Shown here: positions 27,031-35,836 of the stretch, one piece after another
Numbering within the stretch: the stretch's first letter is position 1
Layout of the letters: each line of letters opens with the position of its first letter
Assembly: GCA_963728995.1 (NCBI GenBank)
Contig: CAVSMD010000003.1
Coordinates: forward strand, 310,001 to 374,000
Length of the DNA stretch: 64,000 bases
Reading direction: 5' to 3'
Source: FEN-1219 sp963728995
Lineage (GTDB): Bacteria > Pseudomonadota > Gammaproteobacteria > Steroidobacterales > Rariloculaceae
The notes under the pieces: generated by a model
The model's input: only the letters and a program-made list of their open reading frames with translations
Told to the model about the DNA's origin: nothing
The model's database searches: none
Translations under genes and position numbers: made by a program

Positions 27031-27459
27031 CTAACCCTCCACTTCCAGGCCCATGCTGCGCGCGCTGCCGGCGATGATCCGGACAGCCGCGTCGAGATCG
27101 GCCGCATTCAGATCGGCCGCCTTGAGCTTCGCGATCTCTTCGAGCTGCGCCCGCGTGACTTTGCCGACCTTGTTGGAGTTCGGCGTGCCGCTGCCCTTGT
27201 CGATGCCGGCCGCCTTCTTCAGCAACACGGTCGCCGGCGGCGTCTTCGTCACGAAGGTGAAGCTGCGATCGTTGTAGACCGAGATCACGACCGGCACCGG
27301 AATGCCGACCTCCATGCCCTGCGTGGCGGCGTTGAACGCCTTGCAGAACTCCATGATGTTCACGCCGTGCTGGCCGAGCGCCGGTCCCACGGGCGGACTG
27401 GGGTTCGCCTTGCCTGCCGGCACCTGAAGCTTGATGTAGGTTTCGATTTTCCGTGCCAT
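27031..27459 (-). CDS. rplK: 50S ribosomal protein L11
   Basis: L11 forms the GTPase-associated centre with 23S rRNA, the target of thiostrepton, and is needed for RelA activation. The 142-residue protein has the proline-rich N-terminus KLQVPAGKANPSPPVGPALG and the C-terminal RNA-binding part with IIAGSARSMGLEVEG. It is encoded between nusG (12 bp) and rplA (3 bp). Confidence 0.98.
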   Translation of the reverse strand: MARKIETYIKLQVPAGKANPSPPVGPALGQHGVNIMEFCKAFNAATQGMEVGIPVPVVISVYNDRSFTFVTKTPPATVLLKKAAGIDKGSGTPNSNKVGKVTRAQLEEIAKLKAADLNAADLDAAVRIIAGSARSMGLEVEG

Positions 27460-27471
27460 ATGATCAGTCCG

Positions 27472-28005
27472 TTATGCTTTTTCTACCTGGCCGAAATCCA
27501 GCTCGACGGGCGTCGACCGGCCGAGAATCTGCACGGCCACGCGCACCTTACTCTTGTCGTAGTTAACCTGCTCGACGACGCCGTTGAAGTCGTTGAACGG
27601 CCCTTCCGTCACTCGAACGACCTCGCCCGGCTCGAACAGCACCTTCGGCCGCGGCTTGTCCACGCCTTCCTGCACGCGATTCAGGATGGCCTGAGCCTCT
27701 TTGTCGCTGATGGGCGCCGGCCGATCGCTGCTGCCGCCGATGAAGCCGAGGACCTTCGGCACTTCCTTCACCAGGTGCCAGGTCTCGTCGTCCATCTCCA
27801 TCTGCACGAGCACGTAGCCGGGGAAGAACTTCCGCTCGCTCTTGCGGCGCTGACCGTCGCGCATCTCCACCACTTCCTCGGTGGGCACGAGAATCTCGCC
27901 AAAACGCTCCTGCAGACCGGCGCGCCGCACGCGCTCGATCAACGACTCCTTCACTTTGTGCTCGAAATTCGAGTACGCGTGAACGACATACCACTGCAGG
28001 CCCAT
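27472..28005 (-). CDS. nusG: Transcription elongation/antitermination factor NusG
   Basis: NusG binds the RNA polymerase clamp to aid processivity, and its C-terminal domain contacts Rho or S10/NusE. The 177-residue protein has the NGN domain (MGLQWYVVHAYSNFEHKVKE, PTEEVVEMRDGQRRKSERKF, FPGYVLVQMEM) and a C-terminal KOW domain (FEPGEVVRVTEGPFNDFNGV). It lies 4 bp after secE. Confidence 0.98.
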   Translation of the reverse strand: MGLQWYVVHAYSNFEHKVKESLIERVRRAGLQERFGEILVPTEEVVEMRDGQRRKSERKFFPGYVLVQMEMDDETWHLVKEVPKVLGFIGGSSDRPAPISDKEAQAILNRVQEGVDKPRPKVLFEPGEVVRVTEGPFNDFNGVVEQVNYDKSKVRVAVQILGRSTPVELDFGQVEKA

Positions 28006-28009
28006 ACGC

Positions 28010-28390
28010 TTACAAGCCCCCCCGTCCCATGATCTTGCTCGTCAAGAATCCCAGGAACACATCGAGCAACCAGAAAAAGACGCCGCCGATCAACGTGAAT
28101 ATCAGCACGACCAGCGTCGTCTGGATCGTCTCCTCGCGGGTCGGCCAAACGACCTTGCGCAATTCGACGCGCGAGCCCTGGATGAACTTCCAGAGCAGCC
28201 GGCCCTGGGCCGAGGTGAACAGCACGCCGATCCCGGCGGCGAGCGCGACGGCCACGCCGAACGCCCGCAGCAGGACGGCCGCGTCGGTAAAGTAATAGTA
28301 GCCGACCAGCCCTGCGAGCAGGATCAAGACGGCAAGCGCGAGCTTCGCCGTGTCGACGAAAGTCGGCTGCTCTTCAACCTTTGTTTCCAT
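28010..28390 (-). CDS. secE: Preprotein translocase subunit SecE
   Basis: SecE clamps the two halves of SecY in the inner-membrane translocon. The 126-residue protein is the three-helix form typical of Gammaproteobacteria. Two hydrophobic segments lie at about residues 15-32 and 38-58. They are followed by the conserved amphipathic block VVWPTREETIQTTLVVLIF and a final membrane helix. It lies between tRNA-Trp and nusG. Confidence 0.96.
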   Translation of the reverse strand: METKVEEQPTFVDTAKLALAVLILLAGLVGYYYFTDAAVLLRAFGVAVALAAGIGVLFTSAQGRLLWKFIQGSRVELRKVVWPTREETIQTTLVVLIFTLIGGVFFWLLDVFLGFLTSKIMGRGGL

Positions 28391-28437
28391 GCCCTGTGTT
28401 CAAAGAGATCCGAAGCGCCCAACTCCGATCGCGGAGG

Positions 28438-28513
<76 letters not shown>

Positions 28514-28531
28514 TCCGTAAGTTCGACGCCG

Positions 28532-29722
28532 TTACTGAATAATCTTCGCGACGACGCCGGCACCGACGGTGCGGCCACCCTCACGGATGGCAAACCGCAG
28601 GCCCTCTTCCATCGCAATCGGGGAAATCAGCTCCACCTTCATCTGAATGTTGTCCCCCGGCATCACCATCTCCGTGTTCTCCGGCAGCTCCACCGCCCCC
28701 GTCACGTCCGTCGTGCGGAAGTAAAACTGCGGCCGATACCCCTTGAAGAACGGCGTGTGCCGCCCCCCTTCTTCCTTCGTCAGGATGTACACCTCACACT
28801 CGAACTTCGTGTGCGGCGTGATCGAGCCCGGCTTCGCCAGCACCTGCCCTCGCTCGACTTCCTCCCGCTTCGTGCCCCGCAGCAGCACCCCCACGTTGTC
28901 CCCCGCCCGACCCTCGTCGAGCAGCTTGCGAAACATCTCCACCCCCGTGCAGGTGGTCTTGGTCGTCGGCCTCAAGCCCACGATCTCTACCTCGTCCCCC
29001 ACCTTGATGATCCCGCGGTCGATTCGACCCGTCACCACCGTGCCGCGCCCAGAAATCGAAAATACGTCCTCGATCGGCATCAAAAACGGCCCGTCGATCA
29101 AGCGCTCCGGCACCGGAATGTACTTGTCCATCTCCGCCACCAGCTTCTCGATGCTCGGCGCCCCAATCTCCGACGTATCCCCCTCCAGCGCCTTCAACGC
29201 ACTCCCCGTCACGATCGGCGTCTTGTCCCCAGGAAACTCGTACGTCGTCAGCAAATCCCGTACCTCAAGCTCCACCAGCTCCAGCAGCTCCGCATCGTCC
29301 ACCATGTCCGCTTTGTTCAGGTACACCACGATGTACGGCACCCCGACCTGGCGCGCCAGCAATATGTGCTCCCGCGTCTGGGGCATCGGCCCATCCGCCG
29401 CAGACACCACCAAAATCGCTCCGTCCATCTGCGCCGCACCCGTGATCATGTTCTTCACGTAGTCCGCGTGCCCCGGACAGTCCACGTGCGCGTAATGCCG
29501 CGCATCGCTCTCGTACTCCACGTGCGCCGTCGCAATCGTGATCCCCCGCGCCTTCTCTTCCGGCGCCTTGTCAATCTGGTCGTACGCCATGAACGACCCG
29601 CCGTGCTTCTCCGCCATCACCTTCGTCAACGCCGCCGTCAGCGTCGTCTTGCCGTGGTCCACATGCCCAATCGTCCCCACGTTTACATGCGGCTTCTTTC
29701 GTTCGAATTTCTCTTTGGACAT
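28532..29722 (-). CDS. tuf: Elongation factor Tu (copy in tRNA-tufB operon)
   Basis: This is the second EF-Tu gene, 396 residues, differing from the str-operon copy only at residue 52 (Lys here, Arg there). By eye the coding sequences differ at only about seven bases, two of them in codon 52 and one in the final Gln codon. That fits ongoing gene conversion. It has the same GGG/CGG-rich codon pattern. It is co-transcribed with the upstream tRNA-Tyr, -Gly and -Thr genes and followed by tRNA-Trp. Confidence 0.98.
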   Translation of the reverse strand: MSKEKFERKKPHVNVGTIGHVDHGKTTLTAALTKVMAEKHGGSFMAYDQIDKAPEEKARGITIATAHVEYESDARHYAHVDCPGHADYVKNMITGAAQMDGAILVVSAADGPMPQTREHILLARQVGVPYIVVYLNKADMVDDAELLELVELEVRDLLTTYEFPGDKTPIVTGSALKALEGDTSEIGAPSIEKLVAEMDKYIPVPERLIDGPFLMPIEDVFSISGRGTVVTGRIDRGIIKVGDEVEIVGLRPTTKTTCTGVEMFRKLLDEGRAGDNVGVLLRGTKREEVERGQVLAKPGSITPHTKFECEVYILTKEEGGRHTPFFKGYRPQFYFRTTDVTGAVELPENTEMVMPGDNIQMKVELISPIAMEEGLRFAIREGGRTVGAGVVAKIIQ

Positions 29723-29806
29723 TGCTCGGACTCCTGACTTTAGCTTCGCCTGGCGTGCGGCCTATCGGGTGGCCACGGTGCCTCTATAATTAATGTGTAA
29801 CCATCC

Positions 29807-29827
29807 GCTGCACCATTATGGTGCAGC
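29807..29827 (-). other. Perfect hairpin between tRNA-Thr and tufB
   Basis: GCTGCACCA-TAA-TGGTGCAGC forms a 9-bp stem with a 3-nt loop, 12 bp after the 3' end of tRNA-Thr. No T-run follows, so it is more likely an RNA-processing or stability element separating the tRNAs from the tufB message than a terminator. An AT-rich stretch (29785-29798) follows and could hold a weak tufB promoter, but I could not define its boxes. Confidence 0.5.
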
Positions 29828-29838
29828 CCTACCATCGA

Positions 29839-29914
<76 letters not shown>

Positions 29915-29975
29915 GGGAAACCGGGAGCAACCTCCAGCAGCGTTCGAAACTCGACCGCAAGCTCGTCTCCGAAAG

Positions 29976-30049
29976 TGGAGCGGGTGAGCGGAATCGAACC
30001 GCCACCATCAGCTTGGAAGGCTGAGGTTCTACCGTTGAACTACACCCGC
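29976..30049 (-). tRNA. tRNA-Gly (anticodon TCC)
   Basis: A 74-nt cloverleaf on the minus strand has acceptor arm GCGGGTG/CTCACCCGC, anticodon loop CTTCCAA with TCC, T-arm GCGGTTCGATTCCGC and an encoded CCA. It lies in the tRNA-tufB operon between tRNA-Tyr and tRNA-Thr. Confidence 0.96.
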
Positions 30050-30075
30050 CTGTTCTCGCCTACCTCTTCCGATCG

Positions 30076-30161
30076 TGGTGGAGGGGGTAGGATTCGAACC
30101 TACGAAGGTATAAACCAGCAGATTTACAGTCTGCCCCCGTTGGCCGCTTGGGTACCCCTCC
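30076..30161 (-). tRNA. tRNA-Tyr (anticodon GTA)
   Basis: An 86-nt class II tRNA with a long variable arm. The acceptor is GGAGGGG/CCCCTCC, the anticodon arm GCAGA-CTGTAAA-TCTGC holds anticodon GTA, the T-arm is TAGGTTCGAATCCTA, and CCA is encoded. It is the first gene of the tRNA-tufB operon, 17 bp downstream of the -10 box at 30179-30184. Confidence 0.96.
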
Positions 30162-30178
30162 GCGGACATAAGCCGGCT

Positions 30179-30207
30179 ATTGTCTGGTCAGAGGGAAGGA
30201 GTGTCAA
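30179..30207 (-). promoter_or_regulatory. Sigma-70 promoter of the tRNA-tufB operon
   Basis: A perfect TTGACA -35 box (30202-30207) is followed after 17 bp by GACAAT (30179-30184), just upstream of tRNA-Tyr. The -35 box contains the repaired stop codon of the preceding DUF2802-like gene. No terminator separates the flagellar operon from this promoter. Confidence 0.7.
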
Positions 30208-30630
30208 CACGGCTCGAGTGTTTTCCCGAGACGCGCGCTTTGCGATCGCTCACCGTGCAGCAAGTGGACGAGCTCCGCCTCGCCTTCGGTCAGTCCGAAA
30301 CACGCTGATCAGTCGCACCGCGTCCTCGCCGTGCTCGGCGGAGGTGATGGCTTGCTCGTAGGATCGTGATTCGGTGGCGAGCTCGAGCTGCCCGACACGC
30401 TCGATCAACCTCGCGAGGTCCTCACGACCACGCTGCTCGAGGGTGGCGACGCGTGCCACCAAACCCTCCAGCCGGCCACCGAGCAACCGCTCGAGCCCGT
30501 CGCAACGATCGGCCAATCGATTGATCCGCCGATGGATTGGCCAGACGTACACGACGTCGTAGATCACGAGGATCGCCAGGGCTGCCGCGAGCCCGAGAAT
30601 CGTTTGCGGCCACGGGAAGTTTTCTAGCAT
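30204..30630 (-). CDS. DUF2802-like membrane-anchored protein (frameshifted near its end)
   Basis: This looks like the DUF2802 family of uncharacterised proteins found near flagellar and chemotaxis genes in Pseudomonas relatives. It has one N-terminal membrane helix (about residues 8-28), a coiled-coil stretch and the block SYEQAITSAEHGEDAVRLIS. The uninterrupted frame ends in an unlikely tail, RTDRRRGGARPLAAR. Removing one base in the TTT run at 30298-30300 gives FGLTEGEAELVHLLHG, the expected family C-terminus, and a stop at 30204-30206. An assembly indel is likely. Its ATG overlaps the previous stop by one base. Function unknown. Confidence 0.7.
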
Positions 30631-30803
30631 CACACGTACTCGTCTATGTGGTCGGAGGGCTGATCGTCATTCCGCCTGCGGTTGCCGTTCGGCTCGGGTC
30701 GCGGCTTGCGCGGCTGTTCCGCGGGTCGACCCTGGGAATCCGTGCCGCGACCGACCGGCGGTAGCGTGGGTAGCGGCGGAGTAATGCGGTCAACGTCTGC
30801 CAT
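30630..30803 (-). CDS. Small proline-rich protein of the flagellar locus
   Basis: A 57-residue protein starting MADVDRITPPLPTLPPVGRG and ending in the acidic motif HIDEYV. It has no membrane segment and is rich in Pro, Arg and Asn, so probably disordered. I prefer the ATG ending at 30803 because GGAG lies about 9 nt upstream; an upstream in-frame Met has no such support. It sits 32 bp after fliA and overlaps the DUF2802-like gene by one base. Similar small proteins ending in IDEY-like motifs occur near fliA in related bacteria, from memory. Function unknown. Confidence 0.6.
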   Translation of the reverse strand: MADVDRITPPLPTLPPVGRGTDSQGRPAEQPRKPRPEPNGNRRRNDDQPSDHIDEYV

Positions 30804-30835
30804 GGTCGACTCCAGCTTATGGTGACCTTGTTGCG

Positions 30836-31576
30836 CTAGTCCTTGAGGTCGTTGAACCAACTTTCGAGCCGCGACCTGATCCGCACCACGGCCTGAGCGT
30901 GAATCTGACAGATCCGCGACTCGCTGACCTCGAGCACCTGGCCGATCTCGCGCAGGTTCAATTCCTGGTCGTAATACAGCGACAGCACGAGCCGCTCACG
31001 CTCGGGCAAGGACGCGATCGCCTTGGCGACCGCCTCGCGAAACTGATCCTCCTCGAGCATGGCCTCGGGGCCATCTTCCGGCGCATCCGGCAACAGCGAG
31101 GCCCGCTCCGGATCGCCGGCGAGCTGCTCGTAGCTCAGGATGCGGCTCGAAGCGGCGCTTTCGACCATTCGATGGTATTCGTCGAGGCTGACGCCGAGCG
31201 CCTCTGCGATCTCTTGCCCTTTCGCATCGCGCCCCGTGCGATTTTCGATGGTTCGAATGGCCTGCGAGACCTGCTTTGCGTTGCGAAACGTCGAGCGCGG
31301 CGTCCAATTCGAGCGACGCGCCTCGTCGAGCATGGCGCCGCGTATCCTGATACCGGCATAGGTCTCGAAATTGGCGCCCTTGGTCGGCGTGAAGTTCTGC
31401 GCGGCGTTCAGGAGGCCGATCATGCCGGCCTGAATCAGATCGTCGACCTCGATGTGGGCCGGCAGGCGACTCACGACGTGGTAGGCGATGCGCTTCACGA
31501 GCTCGCCATGCTTCAGCACGAGCTCGTCGGCCGGCGGCAACCCCGCGGCGCTGACGGTTTTATAGCCCGCGGTCAT
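30836..31576 (-). CDS. fliA: RNA polymerase sigma-28 factor FliA
   Basis: FliA directs transcription of late flagellar genes such as flagellin and is held by FlgM until the hook is complete. The 246-residue protein begins MTAGYKTVSAAGLPPADELV. Region 2 is visible as DDLIQAGMIGLLNAAQNF and FETYAGIRIRGAMLDEARR. Region 4 has the helix-turn-helix with LREIGQVLEVSESRICQIHA. Its ATG overlaps the fleN stop by one base, so I reject the longer upstream frame, which runs through fleN. Confidence 0.97.
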   Translation of the reverse strand: MTAGYKTVSAAGLPPADELVLKHGELVKRIAYHVVSRLPAHIEVDDLIQAGMIGLLNAAQNFTPTKGANFETYAGIRIRGAMLDEARRSNWTPRSTFRNAKQVSQAIRTIENRTGRDAKGQEIAEALGVSLDEYHRMVESAASSRILSYEQLAGDPERASLLPDAPEDGPEAMLEEDQFREAVAKAIASLPERERLVLSLYYDQELNLREIGQVLEVSESRICQIHAQAVVRIRSRLESWFNDLKD

Positions 31577-32454
31577 CACGCCCCGACCGCCCGCGGCGGC
31601 TCCTGCCGCACCAGCCGCTCCACGAAGAACTCGATGCCGCCGCGCGCCTGAGCCGGCGCCGGCCAGCCATCGGCTGCCAGCGCAAGGCGCTGAAAGGCCC
31701 GCGCGGAAGGGCTGCCCGGAAACGCCTCCACGACGGCGGCCTGGCGGCGAATCGCCTGGCGCAGGTAGTCGTCCATCGGCACGTAGCCGAAGTAGGCCGG
31801 CGTGATCCCGAGAAAGCGCTGGCACACACGCATGAGCTTGTCGTACAGCTCGCGGCCGTGCGCCGGCGTCTCGACCATGTTGGCGACGATCTCGAACCGG
31901 CAGCCGGCGTTGCGGCGCGTCAGCACTTTGATCAGCCCGTAGGCGTCCGTGAGCGAAGCAGGCTCGTCGCAGACGAGCACGACCACGCGCTGCGCGGCCT
32001 CGCTGAACGTGACGACGCCGTCGCCGACGCCCGCTCCGGTGTCGACGAGCAGCACATCGAGCGGCTCGAGCAGTTGGCTGAAGGCGCCGATCAGGCCCGA
32101 GTGCTGCGCGCGGCACAAGGTGGCCATGCTGAAGCTACCCGAGCTCGCAGGCACGACCTTGAGGCCCGACGGCGCCGTGAGAATCACGTCCTCGAGACCA
32201 CACTCGCCGTTGACGACGTGCTCGAGATTCAACCGTGCGCGCAGGCCGAGCAGCACGTCGACGTTCGCCATGCCGAGATCGGCGTCGAGCAACATCGTGC
32301 TACGACCGAGGCCCACGAGGGCCGCTCCGAGGTTCACGGCCGCCAGCGTCTTGCCGACGCCGCCCTTGCCGCCGGTGATCGCGATGACCTTCGTGTTGCG
32401 CTGGGCGCCGAGCCGACGAAGACCGGCGGCCTGATCGAGCTTCAGGTCACGCAT
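31576..32454 (-). CDS. fleN: Flagellar number regulator, MinD-like ATPase FleN/FlhG
   Basis: FleN/FlhG limits the number of polar flagella; in Pseudomonas it acts by binding FleQ and in other species by stimulating FlhF GTPase. The 292-residue protein begins MRDLKLDQAAGL and has the deviant Walker A motif TGGKGGVGKT, Walker B LLDADLGMANVDVLLGL and VLLVDTGAGVGDGV. The start overlaps the flhF stop by 8 bp. The N-terminal DQAAGL motif fits the FleQ/FlhF-interacting segment described for FlhG. Confidence 0.95.
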   Translation of the reverse strand: MRDLKLDQAAGLRRLGAQRNTKVIAITGGKGGVGKTLAAVNLGAALVGLGRSTMLLDADLGMANVDVLLGLRARLNLEHVVNGECGLEDVILTAPSGLKVVPASSGSFSMATLCRAQHSGLIGAFSQLLEPLDVLLVDTGAGVGDGVVTFSEAAQRVVVLVCDEPASLTDAYGLIKVLTRRNAGCRFEIVANMVETPAHGRELYDKLMRVCQRFLGITPAYFGYVPMDDYLRQAIRRQAAVVEAFPGSPSARAFQRLALAADGWPAPAQARGGIEFFVERLVRQEPPRAVGA

Positions 32455-33688
32455 TGGCGGCGAGCCCCATGTGACCGAAGCGATCGGCGAGCTCATGCTC
32501 GTCCGGGGAGGCGGCGGCATTCGCCGTGAGCTTCAACGCGTTGTGCAGCAGCCAGAACCGCTTCGGCGCTGCCTTATGCAAGTCCTCCGGCACACGCTGG
32601 CCGTCGGACAGGTAGGCGATTGGCAGCGCGCTGCGAATCGCGAGCGACAGCACTCCGCCGAGCGCCGTGGCCTCGTCGAGCTTCGTGACGATCAACGCCT
32701 CCGGATTCGCAGCCTTGAACACCTTCATGGCCTCGGCGAGACAGCCGCGATCCGCCCCGGCCGACAGCGCCAGCACGGTGCGTACCGCGTAGCCTTCCAC
32801 GTTCAGCGTCGCGAACTGATTGGCCAGCCGCACGTCCCGCTGGCTCATGCCCGCCGTATCGATCAGCACCAGCTTCTTGTCCGCGAAGCCTTCGAGCACG
32901 CCGCGCAGGTCCTGCGCCGTCTCGACGACGTGCATCGGCGCGCGCAGGATGCGAGCGAAGTTCGCGAGCTGCTGGCGGGCGCCGATCCGATACGTGTCCG
33001 TGCTCACGAGGCCGAGCTTCTCCACGCCATGCCGCAGCACGAACCGCGCGGCGATCTTCGCGAGGCTCGTGGTCTTGCCGACCCCGGTCGGACCGACGAT
33101 GGCGAAAATCCCACCGGTCTCCGCCATGTCCCAGTCGACGAGGGGCAGGCGCTCGCCGAACCGGCGAACCACGAGGCGCATGGCCTCTTGCGAGCCGAAG
33201 TCCGCCGGCACGGCGTCGGCGAGCTCCGTCGCGAGCGCCGAGTCGACGCCGAGCTTGCTGAGCTCACGCAGCAAGCGCGCCCGCACCGGCGCCTGGCGAT
33301 TCAAGTCGTTCCACGCCAGGCTCGCGAGCTGCGTCTCGAGCAGCCGGCGCAGGTCCTTGATCTCGAGGGCCATGGAGGAGTCCGCGCCGGCCTCCGCGGG
33401 CGGCGCGGCCGAATGCGGCTCGCGCGTTGCGGACGGGCGCCCCGTGGCCACCTGCTGGTACGCGTGGAGTTGTGTCACCGCAGGCTCGTCGTCCGCAGCA
33501 TCGGTCCCCTCGGCGGGACCCTGCGCGGCGTGGTCGAACAGACTGTCGTCGTAATCGATGGCCGCGATGACCTCCACGCCCTCCGGCAGCTTGCGGCTCG
33601 ACAGCATCACGGCGTCGGGACCGAGATCGCCGCGGATCGCGGCCAGGGCCGCCCGCATGTCAGTGGCCACGAATCGTCTGATGTTCAC
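32447..33688 (-). CDS. flhF: Flagellar placement SRP-type GTPase FlhF
   Basis: FlhF is an SRP-family GTPase that recruits the first flagellar components to the cell pole. The 413-residue protein begins MNIRRFVATDMRAALAAIRG. It has a variable Ala/Glu-rich basic region, then the NG domain with GPTGVGKTTSLAKIAARF (G1), STDTYRIGARQQL, VLIDTAGMSQRD (G3) and VTKLDEATALGG (G4). It lies between flhA and fleN. Confidence 0.96.
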   Translation of the reverse strand: MNIRRFVATDMRAALAAIRGDLGPDAVMLSSRKLPEGVEVIAAIDYDDSLFDHAAQGPAEGTDAADDEPAVTQLHAYQQVATGRPSATREPHSAAPPAEAGADSSMALEIKDLRRLLETQLASLAWNDLNRQAPVRARLLRELSKLGVDSALATELADAVPADFGSQEAMRLVVRRFGERLPLVDWDMAETGGIFAIVGPTGVGKTTSLAKIAARFVLRHGVEKLGLVSTDTYRIGARQQLANFARILRAPMHVVETAQDLRGVLEGFADKKLVLIDTAGMSQRDVRLANQFATLNVEGYAVRTVLALSAGADRGCLAEAMKVFKAANPEALIVTKLDEATALGGVLSLAIRSALPIAYLSDGQRVPEDLHKAAPKRFWLLHNALKLTANAAASPDEHELADRFGHMGLAANA

Positions 33689-33705
33689 TTTCCGTTCTCC
33701 TCGAG

Positions 33706-35836
33706 CTACGCGGCATTCGCGCGCGGCAGCGGCGCACGTGCGGCAGTCCCGTTCGGGCTACCCACGCTCGCGACGACGCGCAGCGACTTGTTGTGCGGAA
33801 CCTCGCCGTAGGCGAGGACTGCGAGATTGGGTGCGCCATGGCGCGTGAAACGCGCGAGCCATGGCCGCAATTGCGTGGGCACGAGCAGCACGGCGGGCTC
33901 GCCGCGGAGCTCTTGTTGCCCGGCGGCATCGAGCAGCGCGCCGTGCAAGCGATCCGCGAGACTCGGCTCGAACGTGGGCGCGCCTTCACCGCCCTTGAAG
34001 CCGTCGCGCAGCAGCTGCTCGAGCGACGGATCGAGCGTGATGACCGGCAGCTCGTCGCGCAGGCCATAGATGCCCTGCACGATCGAGCCGCCGAGCGCCT
34101 CGCGAACGTGCGCGAGCAGCACTGCCGGGTCCTGGGTGCGGCCGGCGTGCTCGGCCAGCGTCTCCGCGATCGTACGGATGTTGCGCACCGCCACCCGATC
34201 GACGAGCAGCTCCTGCATGACCTTGACCACGACGCCGAGCGGCAAGGCCCCGGGCGTCAGGTTCTCGACGAGCTTCGGCGCGCTCTTCGCGAGCCGATCG
34301 AGCAGCTGCTGAACCTCTTCGTGACCGAGCAGCTGGTGGGCGTGGCGCTTCAGGAGCTCGCTCAAGTGCGTCGCGACGACGGTCGCTGCATCGACGACCG
34401 TGAAGCCGAGCGACTGGGCGTGCTCCCTGGCCGCCGGCTCGATCCAATATGCGTCGAGGCCGAACGCCGGGTCCTTCGTGCGCACGCCGACGAGCTGGGC
34501 AGTCACGCCGCCGGGATTGATCGCGAGATCGCGCTCGGTCTGAATCTCGCCCTCGCCGACGGGCACGCCGAGGATCGAGATGCGGTAGGCATTCGGCTTC
34601 AGCTCGAGGTTGTCGCGGATGTGCACGGACTGGACCAGAAAGCCGAGCTCCTCGGACAGCTTGCGGCGCACGGCCTTGATCCGGCCGAGCAATGGCCCGG
34701 ACTGGTTCCGATCGACGAGCGGAATCAAGCGGTAGCCGACTTCGAGGCCAACCAGATCGACGGCGCTGACGTCCTCCCAGCCGAGCTCACGATCGGCGGC
34801 CGGCGGGGCCGCGGGTTGCGCGGCCGCCTCGGGTTTCGCCGGCCGCGCGGCCAGCGCGGGCCCGCTTCTCCAGCCAATAGCCCGCGCCGATCGTGGCGGA
34901 AGCGAGCATCAGGAACACGAGGTTCGGCATGCCGGGCAGCAGTCCGAGCACGCCGAGCACGCTGCCCGCGATCGTTAGCGCACGCGGATGCTGAACGAGC
35001 TGCTGCACGACCTGCTCGCTGAGCGTCGAGGCGCGCGACATCCGCGTCACGATCACCGCGACGGCCGTCGAAGCGAGCAGCGCGGGAATCTGGGCGACGA
35101 GACCGTCGCCGATCGTGAGCAACGTGTAGACGCGGCCCGCCTCGGCGATCGGCAAGCCATGGTCCATCGTGCCGATCACGAGCCCGCCCAAGATGTTGAT
35201 GGCGAGAATCAGCATGCCGGCCACCGCGTCGCCGCGCACGAACTTGCTCGCGCCGTCCATCGCGCCGTAGAAATCGGCCTCTTGCGCCACTTCGGTGCGC
35301 CGCGCGACGGCCTGCTCCTGGGTGATCAGACCCGCGTTCAGATCGGCGTCGATCGCCATCTGCTTGCCCGGCATGGCGTCCAACGTGAACCGTGCCGTCA
35401 CTTCCGAGACCCGGCCCGCGCCCTTCGTCACGACCATGAAGTTGATGACGACGAGAATCACGAACACGACGATGCCGACGGCGTAGTTGCCGCCGATCAC
35501 GAATTGCCCGAAGGCCTCGATCACGCGGCCGGCCGCCGACGTGCCCGTGTGACCATGGAGCAGCACGACGCGCGTGGACGCCACGTTCAGCGCCAGCCGC
35601 AGCAACGTGACGCCGAGCAGCACGGTGGGGAACACCGCGAAGTCGAGCGGGCGGCGCACGTAGATCACCGCCAGCATGATCACGAGCGACAGCGTGATGT
35701 TGAACGTGAAGAACACGTCGAGGAGAAACGGCGGCAGCGGCACGACCACCATTGCGAGCAGCGCGACGACGAGCAGCGGCACGCCCAGGCCGAGCTTGCC
35801 GATCGTCGCCAGACGTCGCGTCATCACGGCGCTCAC
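33706..35836 (-). CDS. flhA: Flagellar export apparatus protein FlhA (frameshifted)
   Basis: FlhA forms the nonameric export gate of the flagellar type III secretion system. The N-terminal membrane half (MSAVMTRRLATIGKLGLGVP, FNITLSLVIML, GKQMAIDADLNAGLI) is intact to about residue 325. The cytoplasmic half (WEDVSAVDLVGLEVGYRLIP, HIRDNLELKPNAYRI) is intact but in another frame. Removing one base in the GC-rich stretch around 34855-34868 joins them through a plausible Ala/Pro linker, giving 709 residues; E. coli has 692. Because both halves are well conserved, an assembly indel is more likely than loss of function. The start overlaps the flhB stop by 4 bp. Confidence 0.9.

Noticed and set aside
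30836..32116. A 426-codon frame read as a long N-terminally extended FliA
   Set aside because: The extra 180 codons are fleN sequence in another frame. The FliA homology starts at MTAGYKTV, whose ATG overlaps the fleN stop.
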